A stretch of 64,000 nt of DNA from Rugamonas aquatica (GCF_009380215.1 NZ_WHUG01000001.1:372001-436000), one strand, 5' to 3'. Numbered from the stretch's first letter, positions 31,457-40,669 are shown. Numbers and translations are program-made. The notes: generated by a model not told the origin, from the sequence alone.

Positions 31457-33463
31457 TTACCAGATTAAGCGTTTGTTCAAGGCTTGGTGTATGTGCGCCA
31501 ATGCGATCAGCTGCATCAGTCCCAGCGCACCGTTGCGCCATTGCGGTACGGTGTCGAGAAACTCGGTAATGCGTGGGAACAGCGTGGCCGCGGCCATGGC
31601 GATATCCTCGCTGGTGGCTTCGCCTTCGATGGTCAGGGCGATCTCGCTGGCGTCGTCGTCCATCGCCAGGTCGACATGCAGGCCGCACACGCCGACCAGC
31701 ACCCGTCGCAACGACAGCTCATTCAGACCATTGCGCGACCGCACCAGCAGCTTGACGCGCGGCGCCTCGCTGCCGACGGGGTGCTCCAGCAAATCCGGAT
31801 GGAGGGGGCGCAGCGACAGCACCAGGCTGGCGTGGCGCGCCTGCGGACGCACGAAGCGGATCGAATCGGGTTCCCGCTTGTCCAGCGACGAGCGCACCCG
31901 TTCGGCGCTGTGGCCGCGTTCCAGCACGTCGCGCTGCAGCTTGTAGTAGCGCCGCAGCCCCTCGTCGATATCGAGATAGATGCTCAGGTCATAGCATTCG
32001 CGCAGCACCGGCAGGTACAGCGCGTGCAGGCCGCTGGCGATGATGAAGTCGTTGCTGCGCACGCGCTGCGGGCGGCTCATCTTGCCGCTGCCATGGTCGT
32101 AGTGGCGCGACAGGATGGCCTTGCCATCGGTAAGGGCCAGCAGATCGTTGGCGTAGGATTCCAGGTCGTTGGCCATCGGGCTCAGATGGGTCATCACCTG
32201 CCACATCGGCTTGGCGCGGTCCCACAGGTGGTAGTCGTCGCCGGACAGATGCGCCACCGAATGGCCGCCGAACAGGCCGCGCAGCGATTCGGCCAGCGTA
32301 TCCTTGCCTGCGCCGGAGTCGCCGGCGATGCCGATCACGAAGGGTTTGCGGCTGAAACGGAAGTAATCGTTCGAACTGACCGTTTCGCGCCACATCCGCA
32401 GCACCAGCACGATGCCCACCGCGGTCATCATGGTATGCAGTACCGGTGTCAATGAAGCCAGCGGCAGCGTCGCCATGACATCCTGCGGCAGGTTGTCCAG
32501 CACGTACAACGCCGAGAATCCCGCCGCCAACAGGATGGCCAGCCTGTCGCTGGCGGCCTGGTAGAACACCAGCGTCGGCACGATCCACACGAACCAGCCC
32601 GGCGAGGCAGGCGTCAACAGCACGACCAGCAGGAAGCCCAGTCCCAGCAAGGCGCTGAACAGTTCGAAGTTCATGCGCCGCACGCGCCAGGCCAGGTACA
32701 GGGTGACAAGGTAGGCCAACGGCATGACATAGATGTCGGTGTCGGTGCCAACGTGCAGCGAGAACTGATAGACCTTGCCCATCTCCGGATTATTGAGCAG
32801 CATCCGCAGCGCCGCGTCCGAGCACAGGAAGGGAAGGCCGAACAAGGCACCGGCCAGCGCCGCGCCGCGCGCGAAGGCTGGCAACTGCTGCTGCAAGGCG
32901 CGGTTGCGGGTCAGGTAGATCAGGAAAAACGGCAGCGCCAGCGCCATGCTCAGTTTTGCCGATACCGCCGCCGCGCATAATGCGCCTGCTTGCGCGAGTT
33001 GCTGCCGCCGTGTGCAGTACAGCGCCGCTACCAGCAGCAGCATCGGCACCACGTCGTTCAGGCCGAAGCCATAGGTGGCCAGCAGCATGACGGGCGACAG
33101 CCAGTACAACGCCAGCAGCAGCGTGTCGCGTCCTGGCAGCATCCTGCTCAACACCCGCAGCAACAGCAAGTCCGCGCCGAGCAAGCCGACACCGTAGGCA
33201 TGGCCGATGCCGATGCCGGCGGCCTTGGCCAACAAGGTCAAAGGCATTAGCGCCAGCCACATGACGTAGCCATAAGGGAAAGCCTCAGGCGCGCCGCCAT
33301 GGGCGAGGAACACTGCCCAGGGATCAAGCGACAGCTGGCTGGCGCTGGCGGACAGGAAGGGCACATACCATTCGGTGACTGCGTGGGGCACGATCAACGC
33401 CAGCATGGCGACCCGCAACGCCAGCCCGAATGCGAACAGCGGATGGCGGAACAGGCGCATCAT
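31457..33463 (-). CDS. Fusion of polytopic membrane (GT-C-like) domain with P-loop kinase (uridine kinase/PRK-like)
   Basis: 668 residues from ATG 33463, overlapping the preceding gene by 4 bp. The N-terminal 375 or so are hydrophobic with about ten membrane segments, including a GT-C-like layout (FGLNDVVPMLLLVAALY, LLTPASPGWFVWIVP). After residue 380 comes a soluble P-loop domain: GIAGDSGAGKDTLAES, where Walker A Lys is 387 and the next residue is Asp instead of Ser/Thr, then HLSGDDYHLW, FIIASGLHALYLP and YLDIDEGLRRYYKLQRD, like uridine kinase or phosphoribulokinase. A single chain joining a membrane transferase and a small-molecule kinase is unusual. The first 75 residues of a longer upstream reading are Arg-rich and belong to the previous gene's other frame. 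Confidence 0.82.
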   Translation of the reverse strand: MMRLFRHPLFAFGLALRVAMLALIVPHAVTEWYVPFLSASASQLSLDPWAVFLAHGGAPEAFPYGYVMWLALMPLTLLAKAAGIGIGHAYGVGLLGADLLLLRVLSRMLPGRDTLLLALYWLSPVMLLATYGFGLNDVVPMLLLVAALYCTRRQQLAQAGALCAAAVSAKLSMALALPFFLIYLTRNRALQQQLPAFARGAALAGALFGLPFLCSDAALRMLLNNPEMGKVYQFSLHVGTDTDIYVMPLAYLVTLYLAWRVRRMNFELFSALLGLGFLLVVLLTPASPGWFVWIVPTLVFYQAASDRLAILLAAGFSALYVLDNLPQDVMATLPLASLTPVLHTMMTAVGIVLVLRMWRETVSSNDYFRFSRKPFVIGIAGDSGAGKDTLAESLRGLFGGHSVAHLSGDDYHLWDRAKPMWQVMTHLSPMANDLESYANDLLALTDGKAILSRHYDHGSGKMSRPQRVRSNDFIIASGLHALYLPVLRECYDLSIYLDIDEGLRRYYKLQRDVLERGHSAERVRSSLDKREPDSIRFVRPQARHASLVLSLRPLHPDLLEHPVGSEAPRVKLLVRSRNGLNELSLRRVLVGVCGLHVDLAMDDDASEIALTIEGEATSEDIAMAAATLFPRITEFLDTVPQWRNGALGLMQLIALAHIHQALNKRLIW

Positions 33464-34071
33464 GCACCCGCCTGATTTGGCACCAGCTTTTGCCACAGGT
33501 CCGGCCGCTTGGTGCAGACCGCGTCGGCGACGATGCCGCGTTCGGCCAGCAGCGCCGCCAGTTCGGCGATTTCCTCGGCGCCGCGTCCTTGCAGTTCGGG
33601 CGACACCAGACATAGCTTGAAGCCGGCGCCGCGCAGGCGCGCTGCGTCCCCGCCGCTGAGCGGGAAGCGGGTAAAGCAGTCGACCCATACCCAGTCTATC
33701 TGACCGGCCAGCGTCAGCGCCGTGTCGATCGATTCGAACTCCGACACCCGCACCGCGCAGCGCCGCTCACCGGCCCTGGCCCACTTGACCAGGAAGGGAA
33801 AGGACTGGTCGAGGAAAAAATAGTCGTCGATGCCATGCTGGCGCAGCAGCGCGATCAGCGGCGCCTCCAGGCCTTCCTCCTTGACGTTGAGGATCAGCGT
33901 GCCGTGGCGGTAGGCCGCCAGCCATGGTTCGAAAGCCTCGCCGGGTGTCAACGCATCATGATGGATGATGAGCCGTCCGCCGTCGCTGCGGATATCGACT
34001 TCCACGCCGAAGTGTTCGGGCGTGTCGGCCAGCTGGGCCAGGGTGTTGCGGCGGTGTGAGATCAGGTTCAT
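33460..34071 (-). CDS. Short glycerophosphodiester phosphodiesterase-like protein
   Basis: 203 residues with the TIM-barrel phosphodiesterase signature: LISHRRN at the start (HR-N), FGVEVDIR (E-x-D metal site), IIHHDA (His), later WVWVDCF and LCLVSPEL. It is shorter than typical GDPD enzymes (about 240-260). ATG 34071 is chosen: it overlaps the GT2 stop by 4 bp and starts exactly at the first catalytic motif. It might hydrolyse a glycerophosphodiester or a related phosphodiester made or used by this locus. The protein is probably cytoplasmic, since no signal peptide is seen. Confidence 0.82.
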   Translation of the reverse strand: MNLISHRRNTLAQLADTPEHFGVEVDIRSDGGRLIIHHDALTPGEAFEPWLAAYRHGTLILNVKEEGLEAPLIALLRQHGIDDYFFLDQSFPFLVKWARAGERRCAVRVSEFESIDTALTLAGQIDWVWVDCFTRFPLSGGDAARLRGAGFKLCLVSPELQGRGAEEIAELAALLAERGIVADAVCTKRPDLWQKLVPNQAGA

Positions 34072-34766
34072 GGTTTCAGGGAGTCTTTCAATTGCAGGCT
34101 GAAGTCGACGGTGCGCCGGATGAATTTCCGCTTGGCCGCCCAATTGACGTTCCAGTGCGAGACGCCGTGCGCGCGCTGGCCGAAGTGCACGGGAAACCGG
34201 TGCACCGCCAGTTCGGCGCGGCGTGCCTGGTAGTAGGCGTACAGGTCGAGCGAGAAGTCGTGGGGAGCGTTGCGCCAGGTGTCGAAGAAGCGCTTCGAGA
34301 ACATGGTCGGCTGGGCGTTGATGTCCCACAGCGGGGTACGCAGCAACAGCGTCTCGAAGGCGCTCATGCCGGCGGTGAACAGCACATCGGCCAGCGGCCT
34401 TCCGTAGCGGCGGCCCTTGACGAAGATGTCGTCGCCATGGCGCTCGAACAGGGCCAGCCCGTGCAAGGCGTCCTGCGGATCGGTCTGGAGGTCGGCGTGT
34501 GTCCAGCCGACGATCTCGCCGGTGGCCGCCGCCAGTCCCGCCAGGATGCCGTGGCCATAGCCCTGGTTGATCTCGACACGGATGCTGCGGCAGCCGGGGC
34601 AGGCCGGCAGCAGCGCGGCCAGCACCTGCGGGCTGTCGTCGGTCGAGCCGTTATCGACGAGGATGATTTCAACGTCATCCCGCAGCGCCAGCGGATAACA
34701 GCGTTTGAGCAGCAGCGGCAGATTGGCGGCTTCGTTATAACACGGGATCACCAGCGAGAATCTCAT
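34068..34766 (-). CDS. GT2 family glycosyltransferase (polyprenyl-phosphate sugar synthase-like)
   Basis: 232 residues of a GT-A fold: SLVIPCYNEAANLPLLL, IILVDNGSTDDSP, then the DXD-like HADLQTDP. This layout matches DPM1-type enzymes, which transfer a sugar from a nucleotide to polyprenyl phosphate. No membrane segment follows. The ATG overlaps the GtrA stop and the TGA overlaps the GDPD start, both by 4 bp. With GtrA next to it, the natural reading is synthesis and flipping of a polyprenyl-phosphate sugar. Donor unknown. Confidence 0.88.
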   Translation of the reverse strand: MRFSLVIPCYNEAANLPLLLKRCYPLALRDDVEIILVDNGSTDDSPQVLAALLPACPGCRSIRVEINQGYGHGILAGLAAATGEIVGWTHADLQTDPQDALHGLALFERHGDDIFVKGRRYGRPLADVLFTAGMSAFETLLLRTPLWDINAQPTMFSKRFFDTWRNAPHDFSLDLYAYYQARRAELAVHRFPVHFGQRAHGVSHWNVNWAAKRKFIRRTVDFSLQLKDSLKP

Positions 34767-35173
34767 GGCAGCTCCGTGCGGCGTGCGTGGGAAAACACCA
34801 GCGTTTTCATGCCGATGAAGTTCAGCGTGGCGGATACACCAGTCGCCGCCAGGAAGGCCATTGGCACTGCAAGTGCGGGGCCGGCCGCGTCCAGCATCCG
34901 CAGCACGGCAGCGTTGACCGCGACGTTTGCGGCCAGCGTCGCGCCGTACAGGAGGGCGAAGCGCGCCGCGCTGCCCGGAGCGGCGCGGCGGTGGCTGAAG
35001 GTCCAGCGGCGGTTGGCGCAGTAGGCGAACACGGTGCCCGCCAGGAAGCCGATCGCCTTGGCCGGTGCGGTTGCCGCCAGCCCGGATGCCATCAATGCGC
35101 GATAGACCAGAAGGTCCACCAGCACCGTCAGCGCGCCGACCACCAGGAATACCGGCAGTTCGCGGCGCATCAT
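34763..35173 (-). CDS. GtrA family membrane protein
   Basis: 136 residues with four hydrophobic segments (FLVVGALTVLVDLLVYRAL; IGFLAGTVFAYCANRRWTF; LLYGATLAANVAVNAAVL; MAFLAATGVSATLNFIGMK). FxVVGxxxxxVD and NRRWTF are GtrA hallmarks. GtrA proteins are thought to flip polyprenyl-phosphate-linked sugars. It is coupled by 4-bp overlaps to the tandem nucleotidyltransferase upstream and the GT2 enzyme downstream, which supports a lipid-linked sugar step in this operon. Confidence 0.93.
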   Translation of the reverse strand: MMRRELPVFLVVGALTVLVDLLVYRALMASGLAATAPAKAIGFLAGTVFAYCANRRWTFSHRRAAPGSAARFALLYGATLAANVAVNAAVLRMLDAAGPALAVPMAFLAATGVSATLNFIGMKTLVFSHARRTELP

Positions 35174-36852
35174 GGCATCCTCCCGGGATCGGCTGGCGTG
35201 ATGGCGCGGTAGCGCTGCGCCAGCGTCGCCACGGCGTCGGCGGGAATGCGGGCGTCCTGCTCAAGCGTGTACGGATGACCGTCCCATTTGTGGAAGCAGG
35301 ATTGCCAGTACTCGAAGGTGCGCAGATCGTCCGGCGTGCCCCAGGACAGATAGTGGTCCACTTCGAACAGGCGGCAGTTCAGCCCCATGGCGATGGCGTC
35401 GTTGATGCAGGAGTCCAGGTAGTACTCGCCGTTGACGCGGCCGTCGCGGGCGATCAGCGCGTCTACCAGGCGGCGCAGGTCGGCGGCGCGGCGGAAGGTG
35501 AAAGCGCCCAGTACGATGGCGTCGGTAGCGGGATGCGCCAACGGCGCCTTGACCGAGATGCGGCGGATGCGGCCCTGTTCCTCGTCGATCCAGCCGAACA
35601 TCTGCGGCCTGCGCATGGCGTTGGCGTTGCCGCGCACGCCCCATACGATCACGTCTACCTGCGGATCGTCGGCCAGCTTGCGGAACGCCGCCTGGTCGTA
35701 CAGCATGCCGAAATCGCATGCGCCCACCGTCAACGGTCCTTGCGTCTCCGGGGCCGATTCGGCCAGCGCGTCGACGCCGGCCAGCGCGGTGCAGGCCTGG
35801 CCTTCGCTGACCTGGGGCAGGGTGGCGATCACGGCGCCGGGATGACGCTTCCGCAGCTCCTCGGCGATCGCGGCATGGCCGGGCATATCGGCGCGCAGCA
35901 CGAAGCAATGCTGCAACGCCGGGGGCAGATCATGCACGGCTTGCGCCACCATGGGCTGCCCGGAGACGCCGATCAGCGGTTTGGTCAGCGCGTAGCCTTG
36001 GTCGGCGAAACGCTGGCCCATCCCGGCCATCGGCAGCACCAGCGCGCCCGCCGCTGGTGCTGCCGCAGGCGCGTGCCGCTGCGCCAGGCGAGTGAAGGCG
36101 GACGACCAGCCACGATATTCGGCCACGTCTTCCGGCGTCCCCCACTGCATGAAGTGCTGTAGCGGATAGACGGCCACGCGCCGGCCGGCCGCCAGCATCG
36201 GACGGTAGGCCAGACTGACGTAGTATTCCCCGCCAACCGTCAGCTGCTGCTCCATCGTGGCCTTGAAGGCTTCCTCCATCAGCCGTCCCGACGCAAAGTA
36301 GTAGCTGCCGCTGGACGCGTATTCTTCCATGCGGTTGTCGGTGTAAGGCTGCTTCTCCTGGATAGCCTGCACCCATCCGTTCTGCTCGCGCATGTAGGCA
36401 TAGTTGGTGCTGCCGAGCGTGTGCGGGTGGAAGCCGCGATAGGCCGGAATCGCCCCGTCGCATTCGTTGATCGCGACGAACTGCTTGAAGTGCTTCCAGT
36501 CCCAGTAGCAGCTGAAATCGCAGTAGTTCACCAGCACCGGGCGTTCCGGGTCGATCAGGTGTCCGACCTGGAGTACCGCATGCACCGGGCCGAGTTTATG
36601 CGGCGCGATTGCGGCGATGCGGCCCTGCGGACACCAGTGGCGCAGAACTTCCTCCATGCGATACGCCGGCTCGCGCAAATGCTCTTCGTTGCAGATGAAG
36701 AGGAAGTCGGCATCCGCATCGAACATCTCGATGACATGGGCGATGATCGGCTTGCCGTCGATCTCGGTCAAGGGCTTGGGGAGTTCGTAGCCGGCACGGC
36801 GAAAACGCTCGCCGAAGCCGGACATCGGTACGATGATCTGCATGGATCGCAT
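35170..36852 (-). CDS. Tandem (duplicated) sugar/small-molecule nucleotidyltransferase
   Basis: 560 residues with two complete nucleotidyltransferase domains. Domain 1 (about 5-275): IIVPMSGFGERF, LPKPLTEIDGKPIIAHVI, VNYCDFS, ending HFMQWGTPEDVAEY. Domain 2 (about 288-550): LVLPMAGMGQRF, LTKPLIGVSGQPMVAQAV, GACDFGMLYD, ending HYLSWGTPDDLRTF. Both keep the G-x-G-x-R-F/K-P-L nucleotide site and the metal-binding CD, so neither looks degenerate. The fold activates a sugar or polyol phosphate with CTP/UTP/GTP/TTP. A second ATG three codons in is an alternative start. It overlaps GtrA by 4 bp. The fusion implies either two different activations or a bifunctional enzyme. Confidence 0.87.
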   Translation of the reverse strand: MRSMQIIVPMSGFGERFRRAGYELPKPLTEIDGKPIIAHVIEMFDADADFLFICNEEHLREPAYRMEEVLRHWCPQGRIAAIAPHKLGPVHAVLQVGHLIDPERPVLVNYCDFSCYWDWKHFKQFVAINECDGAIPAYRGFHPHTLGSTNYAYMREQNGWVQAIQEKQPYTDNRMEEYASSGSYYFASGRLMEEAFKATMEQQLTVGGEYYVSLAYRPMLAAGRRVAVYPLQHFMQWGTPEDVAEYRGWSSAFTRLAQRHAPAAAPAAGALVLPMAGMGQRFADQGYALTKPLIGVSGQPMVAQAVHDLPPALQHCFVLRADMPGHAAIAEELRKRHPGAVIATLPQVSEGQACTALAGVDALAESAPETQGPLTVGACDFGMLYDQAAFRKLADDPQVDVIVWGVRGNANAMRRPQMFGWIDEEQGRIRRISVKAPLAHPATDAIVLGAFTFRRAADLRRLVDALIARDGRVNGEYYLDSCINDAIAMGLNCRLFEVDHYLSWGTPDDLRTFEYWQSCFHKWDGHPYTLEQDARIPADAVATLAQRYRAITPADPGRMP

Positions 36853-36855
36853 GGT

Positions 36856-39099
36856 TCAGAGCTGGAACAGGTAATTGAGCTTGATGAAAGCCTTGCGGCC
36901 GGTGTGCAGCTCCAGCCCGCGTGTGCGTTCCAGCAGTGCCGGATTACCCACCAGTTGCAGGTTCTCCTGACGATCCGTATAGCCGGCGAACAGCGACGTG
37001 CCGGGGCTGAGCAGATAGCTGAACAGCAGATCGGCGGTCAGCTGTTTGCCGCCGGAGAGCGCGGTCAGCTGGCTGTTGGTGCGCAGGTTGGTGTAGTCCA
37101 GGATCAGGTGGGCCGACAGGAAGCGGCTGTACTGGTAGTTGAACTTGGTGCGCGACAGCAGCTCGCGATATACGCCTGTGCCAGCGCCGACGCCTGCCAT
37201 GCCGCCCTTGGTGCGCAGGTCGTTCCAGAACAGCGTCTGTTCGACCCTGAACTGCGGATGCGGCGTGAACTTGATGTTGGCCGAGACGCTGCGGGCGTCG
37301 CCGAGGGCGGCCTGCGTGCCGGCCGCCGGCACATAGTTGATTACGTCGTTCTGGCCGACCTTGATCCAGCCATTCAGCCAATCGAACCATTCGGTGCTGG
37401 CGGCCAGCTGGTAGCCGTTCTTGTGGAAGCGCTGGCCGGCATACAATTCGTGGGCATCGAGCTTGTGGGCCTCGAAGGTGGTGGCGCGCAGACCCTTGAC
37501 CGTGTACCAGGCGTCGCTCGACCAGTCTTGCAACTGGCCGTCGTGGTCCTTGGTGTAGAGCGCTTTGATGCTAGGCCCCGTGCTGACCAGCCACGGGGCG
37601 TCGGTGAAGTTCCACATGTAGCTCGCTTCCTGGCCCAGTTGACGGATATCCGTGCGGGGGATGAAGGCCAGTTCGCTGTCGAAGCGGCGCGACACGTCGA
37701 GATAGGTGGCCGCGTAGTTGAAGTTGCGGTCGGTGCGGCGCAGTTCAGCGTAGGCCAGGCTGCCGGTGCTGTCCGGCGCGCCGTTGTCGCTGGTGCGGCT
37801 GCTGGCCGCCTGGCCGCTGGCGACCCAGTTTTCGTCCAGCTTCCAGCGCAGGTCGACACCCGCGACGGTGTTGGCGTGGCCGGCGATGCGGCGGTCGGTC
37901 ACCATCGCGCCGAGGTTGGAGTCAGTGTCGAAATCGCGCTGGCCGCGCGCCACGGTGATGCTGGCTTTCTTGCCGTAGGCCGCGTCGCCCGGCGCCGCCA
38001 GCTTGCCCGCCGCCTCGTCGTTCATCAGCAGGCCGCCCAGCGACCAGTTGCCGGTGCGGCCGGTGATGCGCGCGCCAAGCTGCGGGTCGATGATGCGGCG
38101 CGAGAAGAACAGCTGCTGCGGCGTGGCGAAGAAGCCCGAATTCTCCAGGAAGAACGGACGCTTTTCCGGGAACTGCACTTCGTAGCGCTGATCGATGATG
38201 ACCTGCGGTTCATCCGATTCGACTTCGCTGAAGTCTGGATTAAAGGTCAGGTCGACCGCGAAGGCGTCGGCCAGCACGAACTTGGCATCCAGGCCGGCCT
38301 GGTTCTTGTTGTCGTGCTGCCAGCCGGGACGCGTCGGATCGCGCTGGTCGAGTGCGCGGCTGCGGCCCAGGTAGGCGTAGGGATTGAGCTGGATATTGCG
38401 GCCCGCCGAGACCGGGGCGGCGATTTCCGCGGCCGCCATCTGCGGCACAAAGGCTTCCTGGCGTTGGGTGATGTAGGGCCAGTACGAGAACTCGTTCAGG
38501 CGCGGCACGATGCGGCCCACCGAGACGCCCCAGTCCTGCACGTCGGCGCTGCGGAAGCGCAGGCTCTTGAACGGAATCGCCATCATGACGACGTAGCCGT
38601 CGGCGGTCAGTTTGCCGTCGGATGTCCACTGGGTGTCGAAATTGAAATCGTCGCCCAGGCCCTCGGTGTGCTTGGCGTCCATCTGCACGCCGTACGGGTT
38701 GGCGTAGAAGCGGAATGAGCGCTGCTTGTCATGGAAGGTGTCCAGGTCCAGCTGCACGGCGTCGTCGCCGGGCAGGTCTTCGCGGCGGGCGATGCGGGCG
38801 CGCACCAGTTTCGGATCATCCTTGCAGACGAAGACGGCGTAGAAATTCTGGTCGTCATAGGACAGGTAGGCGCGCGTCTCCAGCGACGCCGGCTGGCCGT
38901 CGCCCGGCTGGAACTGGCGGAATCCCTTGACTTCGACACCGGCATCGGCCGGGATGCCGGTGACGTAATCCGCCAGCACCGGCGCATGCGCGGCGCGAGG
39001 AATGCGCAGTTTGTCCTCAGCGGCGGCCGAAGCGGTGACGAATATCAGCGCAGACAACAGGGAGCGGCGCAGGTGGGAAGAGGTAGTCAATTGCATCAC
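36856..39099 (-). CDS. DUF5916 family outer-membrane protein with N-terminal CBM9-like domain
   Basis: 747 residues with a signal peptide (SALIFVTASAAAED). Residues about 30-230 are a CBM9-like beta-sandwich (ARIARREDLPGDDAVQLDLD, FHDKQRSFRFYANPYGVQMD), and the rest is a large barrel ending in aromatic-terminated KLNYLFQL. NPDFSEVESDEPQVIIDQRY and FPEKRPFFLENSGFF are the most recognisable DUF5916 segments. These proteins are common in environmental Gram-negatives and of unknown role. The gene sits 7 bp after the GT87-like gene and 3 bp before the nucleotidyltransferase, so it is an integral part of the operon. Confidence 0.87.
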   Translation of the reverse strand: MMQLTTSSHLRRSLLSALIFVTASAAAEDKLRIPRAAHAPVLADYVTGIPADAGVEVKGFRQFQPGDGQPASLETRAYLSYDDQNFYAVFVCKDDPKLVRARIARREDLPGDDAVQLDLDTFHDKQRSFRFYANPYGVQMDAKHTEGLGDDFNFDTQWTSDGKLTADGYVVMMAIPFKSLRFRSADVQDWGVSVGRIVPRLNEFSYWPYITQRQEAFVPQMAAAEIAAPVSAGRNIQLNPYAYLGRSRALDQRDPTRPGWQHDNKNQAGLDAKFVLADAFAVDLTFNPDFSEVESDEPQVIIDQRYEVQFPEKRPFFLENSGFFATPQQLFFSRRIIDPQLGARITGRTGNWSLGGLLMNDEAAGKLAAPGDAAYGKKASITVARGQRDFDTDSNLGAMVTDRRIAGHANTVAGVDLRWKLDENWVASGQAASSRTSDNGAPDSTGSLAYAELRRTDRNFNYAATYLDVSRRFDSELAFIPRTDIRQLGQEASYMWNFTDAPWLVSTGPSIKALYTKDHDGQLQDWSSDAWYTVKGLRATTFEAHKLDAHELYAGQRFHKNGYQLAASTEWFDWLNGWIKVGQNDVINYVPAAGTQAALGDARSVSANIKFTPHPQFRVEQTLFWNDLRTKGGMAGVGAGTGVYRELLSRTKFNYQYSRFLSAHLILDYTNLRTNSQLTALSGGKQLTADLLFSYLLSPGTSLFAGYTDRQENLQLVGNPALLERTRGLELHTGRKAFIKLNYLFQL

Positions 39100-39106
39100 A
39101 TGGCTT

Positions 39107-40669
39107 TCATTGGTAGGAATCGGAACGCACCTTCGCCATAACCGGCGCGGTAGCGGTGGTGGAAGCGGTATTGCGGCGTTGGGCGGCCTGGTCGCGCGCA
39201 GCGCCGTCGCGTGGACGCAGCGAGATCCACAACCACAGGCCCAGTGCCAGCACCTGGCTGGCCGTCGATACGGTCAGCAGCAGGGGCAGTTGCTCAGGCG
39301 TGGCCAGGCTGAATGGCATGACCAGCGCGAACGCCAGCCAGAGCACGGCCAGTCCGGCGACGCGTGCGGCGTTGACGGTGACCGAGCCCGCCAGCAGGCA
39401 CCAGAGCCATATCGCCGGGAACAGGCCGTAGTCGTCGGGTACGAAGGGGCTGCGCAGCGCCGCCAGTCCGAGCAGGGAAATCCAGACTGCGGCCTGGCGC
39501 TGGTGCGATGCGCCCTGTGCGCGCCGGGCTGCCACCACGGCGATCGCCACCAGCAGCAACGACCAGACCCACGCCGCGCCGCCTACCATGTGATGATCCA
39601 TGCCGGACAGGCCAAGCAGGCGCAGTTTGAATACCAGCCCTGGAACCGAGTCGTTGATGGCGGCGACGCCTTCCAGCCCGTCGAGCGCCAGCCAGCTCCA
39701 TAACTCGCCGCTGGCGATGCGTGGCAGTTCGTAGCCGATGAAGTCCCGGAACGGCGCGGCGCCCAGCAGCGCCAGGCCAAGACCCACGTAGACCAGCGAC
39801 CACGCCACGCTCCAGCCCAGCGCGCGCCAGCGGCGGCAGAAGAGCAGATAGACGCACAGGATGCCCGGGAAGATTTTTATCATGGCGACGCTGAGCAGCG
39901 CGCCGCCCGACAGGTCTCGGCCGCGCTGGAACTGCAGCATGGCCAGCACCGACAGGGCCAACGCCGGCAGTTGGAAGTTCCCGGTTTGTAGCGTTATCAG
40001 AGTGGGCAGCGCGAGCCATGCGGCGGGTAGCAGCAGGGCGGCGCGGCGTCCTGCCTGGCCGCCGATCCAGCCGCACAGGGCCAGCATGGCGCCGGCCACC
40101 AGCGCGGCATCCAGCGCGAACCATACTGCCCGCAGTTGCAGGAAGCCGCCGCCAAATGCATCGATGGCGCGCGGCAGTAGCAGGAACTGCGGCGGATACA
40201 GGTAGGCGTCCAGCTTGAAGCGGCCTTCGTGGCCGTCGTACGGAGTCTCTTCGAAAATGTTCACGCCTCCCTGCTTGGACAGTTCCGAGGCTTTCCAGTA
40301 GCCGGACAGGCAGCTGTGATTGACGTAGAACTGATCGAACCAGATCGTCGAGGCCTGGGGGCGCTGCGGATCGGCCATGTAGACCCCGAGGCCGGCGGTG
40401 CGCGCCAGTGCGGTCAGCGCCAGCAACAGCCACAGGACGGACAGCAGACGGCGGCCGTTGGAAATGCCGTCGAACTGTATCGGCAGCCGGCGCGCCAGCC
40501 GGGGGCTGAGCAGCAGCGCGACGACCAGCGGCAGCAGCGCCAGCAAGGACTGCGGCGACGATGGCGCGAACAGCGCGCTGCAACCGACGGCGGCGAACAT
40601 GCCGAACAGCGCCGCCAGCAAGAGCGCGATCACGCGCCGTTCTATGGAGATGGAAACAGGTCGATTCAT
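39107..40669 (-). CDS. GT87-like polytopic glycosyltransferase (DUF2029, GT-C fold)
   Basis: 520 residues with about ten membrane segments. The extracytoplasmic loop YLYPPQFLLLPRAID, GNFQLPALALSVLAMLQFQR and MIKIFPGILCVYLLF match the GT87 pattern of polyprenyl-phosphate-mannose-dependent transferases. Start ATG 40669 overlaps the KMO-like stop by 4 bp; longer readings run inside that gene. It would use a lipid-linked sugar on the periplasmic side, consistent with the GT2 and GtrA genes 4-6 kb downstream. Acceptor unknown. Confidence 0.83.
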   Translation of the reverse strand: MNRPVSISIERRVIALLLAALFGMFAAVGCSALFAPSSPQSLLALLPLVVALLLSPRLARRLPIQFDGISNGRRLLSVLWLLLALTALARTAGLGVYMADPQRPQASTIWFDQFYVNHSCLSGYWKASELSKQGGVNIFEETPYDGHEGRFKLDAYLYPPQFLLLPRAIDAFGGGFLQLRAVWFALDAALVAGAMLALCGWIGGQAGRRAALLLPAAWLALPTLITLQTGNFQLPALALSVLAMLQFQRGRDLSGGALLSVAMIKIFPGILCVYLLFCRRWRALGWSVAWSLVYVGLGLALLGAAPFRDFIGYELPRIASGELWSWLALDGLEGVAAINDSVPGLVFKLRLLGLSGMDHHMVGGAAWVWSLLLVAIAVVAARRAQGASHQRQAAVWISLLGLAALRSPFVPDDYGLFPAIWLWCLLAGSVTVNAARVAGLAVLWLAFALVMPFSLATPEQLPLLLTVSTASQVLALGLWLWISLRPRDGAARDQAAQRRNTASTTATAPVMAKVRSDSYQ

